Of a stretch of DNA of 64,000 bases, positions 8,129-16,358 are shown piece by piece. The notes under the pieces were generated by a model. That model was not told where the DNA came from and did no database searches. It saw only the letters and a program-made list of their open reading frames with translations. A program made the position numbers and the translations under genes. Source of the DNA: Arthrobacter sp. S41 (lineage in GTDB: Bacteria > Actinomycetota > Actinomycetes > Actinomycetales > Micrococcaceae); NCBI RefSeq assembly GCF_004320535.1, contig NZ_SIHY01000001.1, forward strand, positions 2,232,001-2,296,000, in the 5' to 3' direction. The stretch's first letter is position 1; the number at the start of each line of letters is the position of its first letter.

Positions 8129-9307
8129 TTAGCTCATTTGTTGCCACTGGCCGGTGGACGCGGAAATTTCAGCAGCGTCAACGAGGGCAGCCGCGGCTAC
8201 GGCATCAGCAATGGTGGAGTTCGTTTTCTCCCCTCCACACACTGCGACAAGGAACTTCTTGGCTTCGATAATTTTCAGGTCATCAAAGCCCATGGCATTG
8301 CCCGGACCAGGCTGGAACCGTGAATACTCTCCATGCTTTGGCGAACCAATCACCGTGGTGAATCCCTGCTCTTCATTGCTTCGCCCAAGGACCACTTCAA
8401 GTTCATTCATGCGCTCAAAGTCCCACTTAACCGAGCCTTCAGTGCCATAGATTTCCAAACGATAACCGCACTGTGGGCCAACAGCCACACGGGAAGCTTC
8501 AATGGTTCCAATGGCGCGCTGCGCGAGGCCTGCTGGGTTGAACCGAACAAGTGCTGCAGCATAATCTTCGTTTTCCACCTCACCCATCTCACCGCCTTCA
8601 ATCAGATCAAAGTGCGTGCCTTGACCCATCGACAGTTTTGGCCTGGAGGGAATCATGACATTGGTTGAGGCTGAAATGCTCTGGATGGAACCTACAACAT
8701 GGCTGCACAGGTCAGCCGCATGACTAAATAGGTCAGCAAGTACGCCGCTACCGGCAAGCTCTCGGTTGAAGCGCCAAGATAATGCCGCCCGCGGATCAGC
8801 CGCATAGCCAGCAAGGAAGCTGGCGCGAACGTTGGTGATTTCACCCAGCCGACCATCACGCACCAATTCTCGGGCCCGTTCGATAGCAGGGGCATGACGG
8901 TAATTGAACCCAACGGAGGTTTCAACGCCGTTGCGGGCTACCGCTTCTTGAATGGACTGCGTCTCAGCCAGGCTCCTGCCCGCTGGTTTTTCGATCCAGA
9001 AATGCTTGCCCGCCTCAGCCGCGGCAATGGCCATCTGCGCGTGCAGGAAGTTGGGTGCACAGATGGATACAACGTCTACCTCGGGATCGGCCAGTACCTC
9101 GTGGTAATCCAAAGTTCCACGTTCAAAGCCAAGGGTGTCCACCGCGTAGTCCACCCGCGATTGTTCGGTATCCGCAGCAACAATCAGCCGTGGTTTGATA
9201 CCCAATTCCGGATATACATAGGGAACTGAACTGTACGCGCGAGCATGCAGCTTCCCCATCCATCCCACCGAGATCAGCCCAACTCCAATGGTGCGCTGTT
9301 TGTTCAT
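8129..9307 (-). CDS. Gfo/Idh/MocA oxidoreductase
   Basis: This 392-residue NAD(P)-dependent dehydrogenase has Rossmann motif GLISVGWMGKLHARAY (about 10-25), EKP motif WIEKPAGRS and C-terminal catalytic block ELAGSGVLADLFSHAADL. It is longer than the inositol 2-dehydrogenases in this window and resembles the protein at 26311 in length and motifs (SGALADVGSHL there), so these two form a subfamily. The start is ATG behind GAGGAG. It is expressed together with the LacI gene downstream, under the operator-like palindrome at 9371-9390. Substrate unknown. Confidence 0.8.
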   Translation of the reverse strand: MNKQRTIGVGLISVGWMGKLHARAYSSVPYVYPELGIKPRLIVAADTEQSRVDYAVDTLGFERGTLDYHEVLADPEVDVVSICAPNFLHAQMAIAAAEAGKHFWIEKPAGRSLAETQSIQEAVARNGVETSVGFNYRHAPAIERARELVRDGRLGEITNVRASFLAGYAADPRAALSWRFNRELAGSGVLADLFSHAADLCSHVVGSIQSISASTNVMIPSRPKLSMGQGTHFDLIEGGEMGEVENEDYAAALVRFNPAGLAQRAIGTIEASRVAVGPQCGYRLEIYGTEGSVKWDFERMNELEVVLGRSNEEQGFTTVIGSPKHGEYSRFQPGPGNAMGFDDLKIIEAKKFLVAVCGGEKTNSTIADAVAAAALVDAAEISASTGQWQQMS

Positions 9308-9370
9308 GAACTTCTCCTCTTATCCTGGCGACGTGCGCCGAAATGTTCGTGGTGCCTCGACGGGCATCCT

Positions 9371-9390
9371 TTTTTGGACCGTTCCAAAAA
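9371..9390. promoter_or_regulatory. LacI-type operator candidate
   Basis: TTTTTGGACCGTTCCAAAAA is a near-perfect 20-bp palindrome, 64 bp upstream of the dehydrogenase start at 9307. Its halves match the perfect palindrome TTTTGGAGCGCTCCAAAA at 26259-26276, upstream of the related dehydrogenase. Confidence 0.65.
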
Positions 9391-9437
9391 CCATATGCTC
9401 CCTTTCGATTCACAGGCAACGATTTTTGGAAGATTTC

Positions 9438-9449
9438 TTGTCAGGACAA
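9438..9449. promoter_or_regulatory. Palindromic GntR-type half-site pair
   Basis: TTGTCAGGACAA is a perfect palindrome around AG, followed closely by TTGGACAAG and CTGTCCAAA. It is related to the other TTGTCC/GGACAA elements of the island. Confidence 0.4.
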
Positions 9450-9615
9450 TTGGACAAGCAAACGATTCTGTCCAAATTCCCTAGTCATAGACCACTTTTA
9501 ATCTCAGGATCTACAGTTGATCAGGAAGCAGGCATGGCGCGGAAAGAGGCCCCAAGCTTTAGATCACGCGGATTTTCACTCAAGGGATGCCCAAAGGCTC
9601 AACTTTCCTATATAG

Positions 9616-9628
9616 TTTGTCCTGTCAA
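9616..9628 (+). promoter_or_regulatory. Putative autoregulatory GntR operator
   Basis: TTTGTCCTGTCAA, followed by GACATAT, lies 40 bp upstream of the gntR start and resembles the sites at 1781, 16101, 16153 and 24876. This suggests the GntR protein controls itself and iolB. Confidence 0.5.
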
Positions 9629-9667
9629 GGCGACATATAACCACAAGGTCGCCGACAAGGAGCAATT

Positions 9668-10408
9668 GTGAGCACACCACTGAGCATCAAGATCGATCGA
9701 TCTTCACCAATCCCCCTCTACCACCAGGTAGCGCAGGGCATCGAAGGTGCCATCCGCGATGGTTCTCTCGCCTCGGGCACTCGACTAGAAAACGAAATTG
9801 AGCTGGCCCAGCGACTGCGATTATCTCGCCCCACCATTCGCAAGGCCATGGATGACCTCGTCCAGTCCGGACTCTTGGTCCGCAAGCGCGGTGTGGGAAC
9901 ACAGGTTGTCTCCAGTCAGATCCGTAGGCACCTTGAACTTTCGAGCTTGAATGATGACCTTGAGCGCGCCGGGAAAAAGCCTTCCACTACTCTGCTCAGC
10001 TTTGAACATATTCCGGCTCCAGAGCAGATCCAGGAATTGCTCTCCTTGCCCAAGGATGTTTCGGTCTATCACTTCACCCGTCTGCGTTCGGCCGGCGGCA
10101 GCCCGCTGGCCTTGATGGAAAACTGGGTACGCGACGACATTGTTGAGCTTGACGAAAAGTCACTGCGCGCCCATGGGCTATACGAACTCTTGCGTGATGC
10201 GGGTGTTAATTTCCGACTCGCACAACAGCGCATTGGTGCAACTATTGCCGATGATATCCAAGCGAAAGCCTTGGATGCGGAGGCCGGATCAGCCCTAGTC
10301 ACCATGCAGCGCACGGCTGTTGATGACACTGGTCGCAACGTTGAGACGGGGTCTCACGTCTACCGCGCTGACGCATACAGCTTTGAAATGACCTTGGTGC
10401 AACGCTAA
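9668..10408 (+). CDS. GntR-family regulator with UTRA domain, probable inositol regulator
   Basis: This 246-residue protein has an N-terminal winged helix (PLYHQVAQGIEGAIRDGSL, recognition part LSRPTIRKAMDDLV) and a C-terminal UTRA effector domain (from about residue 85). The start is GTG behind AAGGAG. It is co-transcribed with iolB 31 nt downstream. GntR regulators of this sort control inositol catabolism in corynebacteria (IolR). The repeated TTTGTnCTnACA elements upstream of at least four units here are the expected targets, but regulon membership is inferred only from motif repetition. Confidence 0.82.
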   Translation: MSTPLSIKIDRSSPIPLYHQVAQGIEGAIRDGSLASGTRLENEIELAQRLRLSRPTIRKAMDDLVQSGLLVRKRGVGTQVVSSQIRRHLELSSLNDDLERAGKKPSTTLLSFEHIPAPEQIQELLSLPKDVSVYHFTRLRSAGGSPLALMENWVRDDIVELDEKSLRAHGLYELLRDAGVNFRLAQQRIGATIADDIQAKALDAEAGSALVTMQRTAVDDTGRNVETGSHVYRADAYSFEMTLVQR

Positions 10409-10439
10409 GCACCTGACACCGCCGTCGAAAGGACTAAGA

Positions 10440-11342
10440 ATGACCGACTGGATCTACCCTGCAGGTTCCGCCACCGATGGAGAATGGAGCATCTCACTTG
10501 GTGCCCACGACTCCGCCACGCGCGTTGACGGCTGGGCCCATACTGGGCTCAAGGTGACCGAGCTGGCTGTCGGACAAACGATCCGGTTGGAGGCCGCGGG
10601 CGAAGAACGCATCGTGGTTCCACTCTCCGGTGAGTCATTCACCGTCAGCATTGACGGCGAGGATCATGTTCTCACCGGTCGCGCCTCGGTATTCGCGGGC
10701 CCCGCAGACGTGCTCTACACAGGCATCAATACGGCGTTGAGCATCAGCGCTCCACAGGGTGGCCGCGTCGCCATCACCCTGGCCCCGGCCAAAGAGTCGT
10801 ACCCAACGCGTTTGATCAAGGCTGAGCAGACTCCGGTGGAACTGCGCGGAGCTGGCAATTGCTCCCGTCAGGTTCACAACTTCGGAACTCCAGCTGCCCT
10901 GGAAGCTGACCGATTTATTGTTTGTGAAGTTATCACCCCGGCCGGCAACTGGTCTTCCTACCCTCCACATAAGCACGATGAGGAAAAAGAAGGCGAGACT
11001 AGCCTCGAGGAGATCTACTACTTCGAAACTCAGCTAGCCCGAGATATGCCAGCCCCACAGGAAACCGACCCCGTGGGATATGCCCGCGTCTACGCCTCGG
11101 ACGAGCGTCCCATCGACGTTAATGCAGAGGTTCGCACCGGCGATGTTGTCTTGGTTCCCTATGGCTGGCACGGTCCAGCGATGGCGGCCCCTGGTTACGA
11201 CCTCTACTATCTGAACGTTATGGCTGGGCCCGGACGAGTCCGAGACTGGCTCATCAGCGATGACCCACACCACGGCTGGATCCGCCAGACCTGGGACTCC
11301 CAGAGCATGGATCCACGCTTACCGTTTGGCCCCTCAGCGTAG
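10440..11342 (+). CDS. iolB: 5-deoxy-glucuronate isomerase IolB
   Basis: This 300-residue bicupin metalloenzyme converts 5-deoxy-D-glucuronate to 2-deoxy-5-keto-gluconate, the step before IolC. Metal-binding residues are visible in SYPPHKHDEEKEG (His-x-His) with the following Glu in LEEIYYFE, and a late His in YGWHGPAMAAPGYDLYYLNVM. Length is typical for the family. It is separated from the other core iol genes and instead follows gntR directly, ending at a strong terminator. Confidence 0.93.
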   Translation: MTDWIYPAGSATDGEWSISLGAHDSATRVDGWAHTGLKVTELAVGQTIRLEAAGEERIVVPLSGESFTVSIDGEDHVLTGRASVFAGPADVLYTGINTALSISAPQGGRVAITLAPAKESYPTRLIKAEQTPVELRGAGNCSRQVHNFGTPAALEADRFIVCEVITPAGNWSSYPPHKHDEEKEGETSLEEIYYFETQLARDMPAPQETDPVGYARVYASDERPIDVNAEVRTGDVVLVPYGWHGPAMAAPGYDLYYLNVMAGPGRVRDWLISDDPHHGWIRQTWDSQSMDPRLPFGPSA

Positions 11343-11353
11343 TCCACAAAGTC

Positions 11354-11408
11354 AGACAGCGAAGCGGCGGTTACCGGTTGTCCCGGTAGCCGCCGCTTCG
11401 TTCTGTCT
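11354..11408. terminator. Bidirectional terminator hairpin
   Basis: Inverted repeat AGACAG...GAAGCGGCGG / CCGCCGCTTC...CTGTCT around a short loop, between iolB and the convergent gene ending at 11410. Confidence 0.75.
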
Positions 11409-11409
11409 A

Positions 11410-12201
11410 TTAGCTGGTGTGCTGCACCAGTGGTTCAAAGGCTTGAGCGAAAGCCGCAAGAGCGCCTTCGGAATCCGCACTGGCATAGGCTTCCATGCCG
11501 ATTGGGCCGGAATACCGTAGCTCGGCTAGTGCCTTGGCTACGGCTTGATAATTGATCTCCCCGGTGCCAGGCTCGCAGCGTCCTGGAACGTCCGCGACCT
11601 GAATCTCGCCAATATAAGGGCTGGCCGCACGCACCAGTTCGATGAGGTTCCCCTCGCCAATTTGCGCATGATAAAGATCAAGCATCATCTTGACGTTGGG
11701 GTGATCAACGGCCTTGACCAGTGCCAACGTGTCTTTAGCTCGCCCTAGTGGGATGCCGGGGTGGTCAAGAATCGTATTGAGATTCTCCAGCATAAACGTC
11801 ACGTTATGCTCCGCACCCAGACGTCCCAATTCTTCTAGGGTTTTCACTGCGGTCAACCACATGTCACCAGTAGCGCGGAACCGCGGGGTTGCTGCTTGGC
11901 CGTCAACGAGCTGGGCCGAGTGCACCACCAGACGATTAATGCCTAGTTCTTTGGCTGCCGGGATCAATTCTTTGGCGGTGCGTACTACTTCGTGCGCACT
12001 GCTTGCATCGCACAAGCTACCTTCGCTGTAGCCTGTCATGGAGCCGAAGCGAGCGCCGGTGGCCGCTAAGGCTGAAAGGTCTTTATCTCGGATATCCCAG
12101 AGTTCAATTTCAAAGCCGGCTTCATCAAGTTTTTTGACTCGCTCCAGCAGCGGTAGGTCCAGGAAGACCATTTCCGCGCAGACTGCTAGCTGCGCACTCA
12201 T
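11410..12201 (-). CDS. Hydroxypyruvate-isomerase-like TIM barrel
   Basis: This 263-residue member of the xylose-isomerase-like superfamily is closest in pattern to hydroxypyruvate isomerase (Hyi): metal ligands in FMLENLNT, MMLDLYHAQ and IGEIQVADVPGR, followed by EPGTGEINY and IGMEAY. Its start overlaps the stop of the upstream dehydrogenase by 4 nt (ATGA), so the two are translationally coupled. It may isomerise an intermediate of the inositol or related polyol pathway rather than hydroxypyruvate. The family assignment is firm, the substrate is not. Confidence 0.75.
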   Translation of the reverse strand: MSAQLAVCAEMVFLDLPLLERVKKLDEAGFEIELWDIRDKDLSALAATGARFGSMTGYSEGSLCDASSAHEVVRTAKELIPAAKELGINRLVVHSAQLVDGQAATPRFRATGDMWLTAVKTLEELGRLGAEHNVTFMLENLNTILDHPGIPLGRAKDTLALVKAVDHPNVKMMLDLYHAQIGEGNLIELVRAASPYIGEIQVADVPGRCEPGTGEINYQAVAKALAELRYSGPIGMEAYASADSEGALAAFAQAFEPLVQHTS

Positions 12202-13289
12202 GCGTTCACCGCGAGTCGAGTTGCTGACTCAAGCTTGACCGGAAGCCCGGTTTCGGAAGACTCTAAGGCGGCCAGTGCTACACGCAGGGCCGCACGAGCA
12301 TCGGTGCCCGTTGGCACAGCCAGAGCCGCATCGGCACTGCCTTCGCGCAAGCCACGAATCTTGCGGGTGAAGATCGAAAGCTGATCACGGTAGGCCTGAG
12401 CGAAGAGTTCAATGTTCAGTCGCTCGGTCGGAGCGTGGGCACCTTGAGCGTCGAAGCTTGAAGCTGCTACCTGTACTGGATTGCCTGCCTGAACCATGCC
12501 CTTGGAACCGAATACTTCTCCGCGGACGTCGTAGCCGTAGCTGGCTGAGAAGTTCGCTTCAGCCACAGCGATCGCGCCGTTGGAGTAGCGCATGGTGACC
12601 ACCGCGGTGTCCAACAATCCGGTGTCACGGTGCTCTGGTGCAACCAAGGCGTCGGCCATGACGTGAACTTCTACAACTTCGGCACCCGGGTTCAGCCAGT
12701 TCAAGGTGTCAAAATCGTGGATCAGCGTCTCGGTGAAGATCACGTGGGAGCGGATCTTTGCGGCATTGGGCAATCCACCGGCCACTTCTGGGTCACGGGT
12801 CAGCGAACGCAAGAGCTGCGGGGTGCCGATAGCACCGGAATTAACCTGTTCTGCGGCGGCGGCAAAGTCCTGCGAGAAGCGTCGGTTGAAGCCGATCTGC
12901 AGCAAGACACCAGCGTCATCGACAGCCTGCAGTGCGCTATCAAGGTCAGCCAAGGCGTGGGCAGCTGGCTTCTCGCAGAAAATGTGTTTGCCAGCTGCTG
13001 CGGCCTGCGCGATCAGGGACGCGTGGAAGCTTGAAGGCGCACCGATGACCACGGCGTCCACGGTTTCGTCAGCAAAAACATCGGCGATGTCTTCGGTGTA
13101 GTTGGTGCAGCCGAGTTCCGCGGCCAGTTGTGCAGCGCGCCCTGGTGCAGGATCAGCGACAACATGCAGCTGTGCGTCGGGCAGGTATTGTGCCACGGTG
13201 CGGGCGTGGAATGCGCCGATCCAGCCGGTACCGATGACGGCAATACGCAATGGCTGGGCAACGGTTTCTGGCAATGATTGGTAAGCCAT
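12198..13289 (-). CDS. Gfo/Idh/MocA oxidoreductase, inositol 2-dehydrogenase type
   Basis: This 363-residue dehydrogenase has Rossmann motif IGTGWIGAFHARTV (about 19-32), EKP motif FCEKPAAHA and catalytic block TETLIHDFDTLNWL (Asp/His-x-x-x-Asp as in IolG). The start is ATG with AGGAGA immediately after a perfect LacI-type palindrome (13300-13313), so the operator overlaps the leader. It is transcribed divergently from the LacI gene at 13386 and coupled to the Hyi-like gene. It probably oxidises an inositol isomer or related cyclitol. Confidence 0.8.
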   Translation of the reverse strand: MAYQSLPETVAQPLRIAVIGTGWIGAFHARTVAQYLPDAQLHVVADPAPGRAAQLAAELGCTNYTEDIADVFADETVDAVVIGAPSSFHASLIAQAAAAGKHIFCEKPAAHALADLDSALQAVDDAGVLLQIGFNRRFSQDFAAAAEQVNSGAIGTPQLLRSLTRDPEVAGGLPNAAKIRSHVIFTETLIHDFDTLNWLNPGAEVVEVHVMADALVAPEHRDTGLLDTAVVTMRYSNGAIAVAEANFSASYGYDVRGEVFGSKGMVQAGNPVQVAASSFDAQGAHAPTERLNIELFAQAYRDQLSIFTRKIRGLREGSADAALAVPTGTDARAALRVALAALESSETGLPVKLESATRLAVNA

Positions 13290-13299
13290 GAAGATTCTC

Positions 13300-13313
13300 C
13301 TAGAACGTTCTAG
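13300..13313. promoter_or_regulatory. LacI operator 1
   Basis: CTAGAACGTTCTAG is a perfect 14-bp palindrome next to the ribosome site of the leftward dehydrogenase. A second copy lies at 13356-13371, with centres 57 bp apart. Confidence 0.7.
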
Positions 13314-13355
13314 ATATGGTGTTCAGAAAAATCATGGCACACTAGATAGCAGGTG

Positions 13356-13371
13356 TCTATAACGTTCTAGA
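13356..13371. promoter_or_regulatory. LacI operator 2
   Basis: TCTATAACGTTCTAGA is a palindrome with one mismatch, 15 bp upstream of the LacI start at 13386. Paired with the site at 13300, it suggests autoregulation and possible looping. Confidence 0.65.
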
Positions 13372-13385
13372 AGAAAGTTTGACCA

Positions 13386-14387
13386 ATGTCCTCAAACTCC
13401 GCATCGCGGCCGCCCAAACGCCCAACACTTACGGATGTCGCCCGCGCTTCCGGAGTATCGGTCGCCTTGGCCTCGATCGTGATGCGGGGCGCCGAAGGGG
13501 CCAGCGAAGAATCAAGGGCCAAGGTCAAACAGGTAGCAGCAAACCTCGGCTATCGCCCCGACTCACGCGCGAGATCGCTACGCAGTACCCGTAGCAGGAC
13601 GTTGGGTTTGGCGCTTGCACTCGGCGAGCCTCTGCACGCAGAGCTGGCAGACGCACTGTACGCCCAAGCAGACGCTCATGGCTTCGAAATCATCTTGGGC
13701 GCCACCGGTAAACACCGTGACGAGCGCCGGGTACTGAACACCCTGATCGACGCGGGCGTTGAGGCGGTAATTGGCGTCTTCCCAGAACTCCCCGCCGCTC
13801 AACTCACCCAGGTCTCCAAGCAGCTTCCGGTGATCAGTCTGCTGCGTAAGGTCAAGGGCCTGCCCTCGATCATCACCGACGAAGCTGCAGGCATTAAGCA
13901 GCTAGTTGAGCACCTGGTAGCACGGGGTCATACTCGCTTGCTGCATCTCGATGGCGGTTCCGCTGTCGCAGCCCGGCAGCGTCGTGATGCTTTTGTTGCC
14001 GCCGCGGCAAGCGCCAAGGTTCAAGCCCAAGTCTTAGTGGCCGGAGCAGATGAAACTACCGCTTTCCAGGCCCTGCATGACTACCTAGAGCAAACACCAA
14101 GAACACAGTGCGCGTCAGCGGTTTTGGCTTTTAATGACCGTGCAGCCTTAGGGGCCCGGCAGGCGATCGATCTGGCAGCTCTACAGGTTCCTGCACAGAT
14201 CAGCTTGACCGGTTACGACGACAGTGAATTCTCCCGACTGGCGCACGCAGATCTGACCAGTGTCCGGCAGGATGTCACAGCGTTGGCGGAAGCAGCAATC
14301 CACGCAGCTTTGAATGCTTCAGGCAAATCCAGCATTCACGCTCCGCAACTCGTGGTACGCGGCAGTACAGGCGAACGGCGGCCATGA
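13386..14387 (+). CDS. LacI-family transcriptional regulator
   Basis: This 333-residue regulator has HTH TLTDVARASGVSVALASIVM (about 13-32) and a hinge followed by a periplasmic-binding-like effector domain (SLTGYDDSEFSRLAHADLTSVRQD near the end). The recognition helix differs from those of the two other LacI proteins of the island, in keeping with a different operator (CTAGAACGTTCTAG). It probably represses the divergent dehydrogenase/TIM-barrel pair and itself. Confidence 0.88.
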   Translation: MSSNSASRPPKRPTLTDVARASGVSVALASIVMRGAEGASEESRAKVKQVAANLGYRPDSRARSLRSTRSRTLGLALALGEPLHAELADALYAQADAHGFEIILGATGKHRDERRVLNTLIDAGVEAVIGVFPELPAAQLTQVSKQLPVISLLRKVKGLPSIITDEAAGIKQLVEHLVARGHTRLLHLDGGSAVAARQRRDAFVAAAASAKVQAQVLVAGADETTAFQALHDYLEQTPRTQCASAVLAFNDRAALGARQAIDLAALQVPAQISLTGYDDSEFSRLAHADLTSVRQDVTALAEAAIHAALNASGKSSIHAPQLVVRGSTGERRP

Positions 14388-14388
14388 C

Positions 14389-14428
14389 AAAACCAAGCTC
14401 GCCACTTACTAGTGACGAGCTTGGTTTT
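14389..14428. terminator. Bidirectional terminator hairpin
   Basis: AAAACCAAGCTCG / CGAGCTTGGTTTT arms with an inner CACT/AGTG, between the LacI gene and the convergent MFS gene. Confidence 0.8.
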
Positions 14429-14455
14429 GGTTATCTCGCAAAAATCAGTTTGGGA

Positions 14456-15943
14456 TTATCCGTCTGCCTGCGCTTTGACCAGATAAATAGCGCCTGTGGA
14501 GACATCCTCCTCCAGGTCTTCCAGCGAGCGTCCCCGGGTTTCGGGAACCTGAGTGGCTACGAAGATCAACGCTACGACGCCAATGCCAGCAAAGAGGAAG
14601 AATGAGCCGGTGATCCCGACTCCTGAAATCAAGGTAGGGAAGTAGAGGGCCAGGAAGCCGTTGGTAATCCAGACAAAGAACACCGAGATTCCAATACCCA
14701 GACCACGCATGTGTAGTGGGAAGACTTCAGCTAGCCAGACCCATACTGCAACGTTTAAGAAAGTCTGCATCGAGAGCACAAATGCCACTACAAGGATCAT
14801 GATCACGATTGGCCTTGCGGGGTTTCCAACAGGAAGTAGCATTCCGGCAAACGCGACCAGCAGGTGACAGATGGTGGTGAGCGACAAACCGATTACAAAA
14901 GTCTTTCGGCGGTCGATCAGATCCATATTGCGTAGCGCAATCACGCCACCAATAACGGCTACCGCACCAAATGCGATGTTCGCCAACACAGCCTGCTCTG
15001 CAGACATGCCCGACTCTTCAAGCACGCGGGTGCCGTAGTACATGATCGAGTTGATACCAGTGAGCTGCTGGGCTATACCGACGCCGATGCCGATCAGCAG
15101 AATGCGTCGCAGCCATTTGTTTTCCATGATGGCTTTCCAGCCAACCTGCTTATTTTCCTTCTTTTCCCGCTCGGCGATAACTTCCACCTCGTGGACCTCG
15201 GCCAATGCACGTTCAGGTGAACGGACCGTTTTGAGAATGCGCAAGGCTTCAGCATAACGACGCTTTTCAACCAACCAACGAGGTGATTCCGGCATGCGCA
15301 ACATTCCGAAGAATAGTGCAACCGCTGGCACCGCGCACACCGCAAACATGATGCGCCAGATGCCATCCACATGCCCCAGGGTCACAGCGAGGATCGCGTT
15401 AACCACAAAGGCCGATAGCTGTCCGATGACGATAGCCAGCTCATTGCGGCCGGTGATCGAGCCACGGATTTCGTACGGGGCAAGTTCTGCTAGGTAAACC
15501 GGGACCACCGTTGAGGCACCGCCAACTGCCAGACCGAGCAAGATGCGGCCAGAAACCAACACCGCAAAGCCCAGTGGTGAGAACGTGCCATAGTCGGCGG
15601 ACGCCGGCGATAAAACAACCAAAAGCGTTCCGCAGAGGAACATCCCTGCAAGCGCCATGATGACGCGGCGGCGTCCCACGGCATCGGCGATGCGGCCGCA
15701 GGCCAGCGCACCAACAGCGGCCGCGAAGACCAACGAGCTAATGACAATACCGACTTGGAAAAGGCCAAGCCCTAGCTCTGCTGCCATTGGGCCCTCGGCA
15801 CCGTTGGCTACGCCGGTGTCGTAACCGAAAAGCAGTCCGCCGAAGCAGGCAACAATGGAAATCAAGCCGAGTCGTTTTGAATGTGGCCCCTTAGTCAGGG
15901 GCGGTAGACTCGGCGCGGTGGATGCAGCTTGCGCACTGGACAT
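14456..15943 (-). CDS. MFS sugar/inositol:H+ symporter
   Basis: This 495-residue 12-TM sugar porter has GLLFGYDTGV (TM1), GRIADAVGRRR, PESPRWL, QQLTGINSIMYYG (TM7, the sugar-contact motif) and C-terminal VPETRGRSLEDLEE. The frame runs 60 codons further upstream, but ATG at 15943 is preferred because AAAGGAG lies just before it and the protein then begins MSSAQ, as in the paralog at 1-1328. Inositol is the likely substrate. It sits directly after the IolH-like gene but has its own leader and operators. Confidence 0.9.
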   Translation of the reverse strand: MSSAQAASTAPSLPPLTKGPHSKRLGLISIVACFGGLLFGYDTGVANGAEGPMAAELGLGLFQVGIVISSLVFAAAVGALACGRIADAVGRRRVIMALAGMFLCGTLLVVLSPASADYGTFSPLGFAVLVSGRILLGLAVGGASTVVPVYLAELAPYEIRGSITGRNELAIVIGQLSAFVVNAILAVTLGHVDGIWRIMFAVCAVPAVALFFGMLRMPESPRWLVEKRRYAEALRILKTVRSPERALAEVHEVEVIAEREKKENKQVGWKAIMENKWLRRILLIGIGVGIAQQLTGINSIMYYGTRVLEESGMSAEQAVLANIAFGAVAVIGGVIALRNMDLIDRRKTFVIGLSLTTICHLLVAFAGMLLPVGNPARPIVIMILVVAFVLSMQTFLNVAVWVWLAEVFPLHMRGLGIGISVFFVWITNGFLALYFPTLISGVGITGSFFLFAGIGVVALIFVATQVPETRGRSLEDLEEDVSTGAIYLVKAQADG

Positions 15944-15966
15944 GAAAACTCCTTTGGTTTGCTCAA

Positions 15967-16026
15967 GCGAAGGATTAGCCGACCCAATCTCGGCCGTCGG
16001 ATCATCGATGATCCAATCCCCTTCGC
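15967..16026 (-). ncRNA. Structured 5' leader of MFS transporter gene (copy 2)
   Basis: In the mRNA sense, outer stem GCGAAGG (16020-16026) pairs with CCTTCGC (15967-15973). It encloses the perfect palindrome GGATCATCGATGATCC (15999-16014) and a second hairpin GCCGA-7 nt-TCGGC (15978-15994). From the outer 5' arm to the outer 3' arm there is no length difference from copy 1, and three of seven stem pairs have changed on both sides. It lies 24 nt upstream of the ATG. The proposed function is cis-control of transporter expression; this is inference. Confidence 0.5.
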
Positions 16027-16100
16027 TCGCTCTGACAAGGTGCTGCTTCGCATCATCTTGGTCCCTGCCATATAAACTGAAAGTGATGGGCTTCACAGCC

Positions 16101-16117
16101 CATATGTAAGGACAATA
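16101..16117 (-). promoter_or_regulatory. GntR-type operator candidate
   Basis: Read on the minus strand it is TATTGTCCTTACATATG, matching the TTGTnCTnACATAT pattern of the other iol units. It lies about 160 bp upstream of the MFS start. Confidence 0.5.
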
Positions 16118-16152
16118 CGTCATCAGTGTTGGACGGGCAAGCTTTTACGCCT

Positions 16153-16168
16153 ATTTGTCCTAACAAAT
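16153..16168. promoter_or_regulatory. GntR-type palindromic operator
   Basis: ATTTGTCCTAACAAAT is a perfect inverted repeat (ATTTGT-4-ACAAAT). TGTCCTAACA inside it fits the motif I recall for corynebacterial IolR (KGWCHTRACA). Confidence 0.6.
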
Positions 16169-16286
16169 ACTCGCTCGTAACTTTTCAATCCTTTCCTGCG
16201 TCGCTCATGCACTGAACAAACACAGGTCAACATTGAGTTGTGAGAGAGTCATTCACTCTTCGACTCCGTTTCAGACGTCAGTTAAA

Positions 16287-16326
16287 TGACATGAACCGAA
16301 CCTGTTATTAGGTTCGGTTCATGTCA
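16287..16326 (-). terminator. Terminator of the iol core operon
   Basis: Perfect 17-bp arms (TGACATGAACCGAACCT and complement) with a 6-nt loop, 33 bp beyond the stop of the IolH-like gene. Confidence 0.8.
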
Positions 16327-16358
16327 TGAGAGCACTTCTCTATACGAAAGATATCACT

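Larger units (their letters stand above)
9308..9667. other. Divergent control region between dehydrogenase and gntR
   Basis: This 360-bp gap contains a LacI-type palindrome (9371-9390) for the leftward gene and GntR-type sites (9438-9449 TTGTCAGGACAA, 9616-9628 TTTGTCCTGTCAA) for the rightward gntR-iolB unit. No further coding region or RNA was recognised. Confidence 0.65.
15944..16286. other. Intergenic region upstream of the second MFS gene
   Basis: This gap of about 340 bp holds the structured leader (15967-16026), two GntR-type elements (16101-16117 and 16153-16168) and then, up to the IolH-like gene end, its terminator. No gene was recognised. Confidence 0.65.

Noticed and set aside
15944-16123. 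60-codon N-terminal extension of the second MFS transporter
   Set aside because: The extension crosses the leader hairpins, lacks a ribosome site, and the spacing to the ATG is out of frame relative to the first copy.
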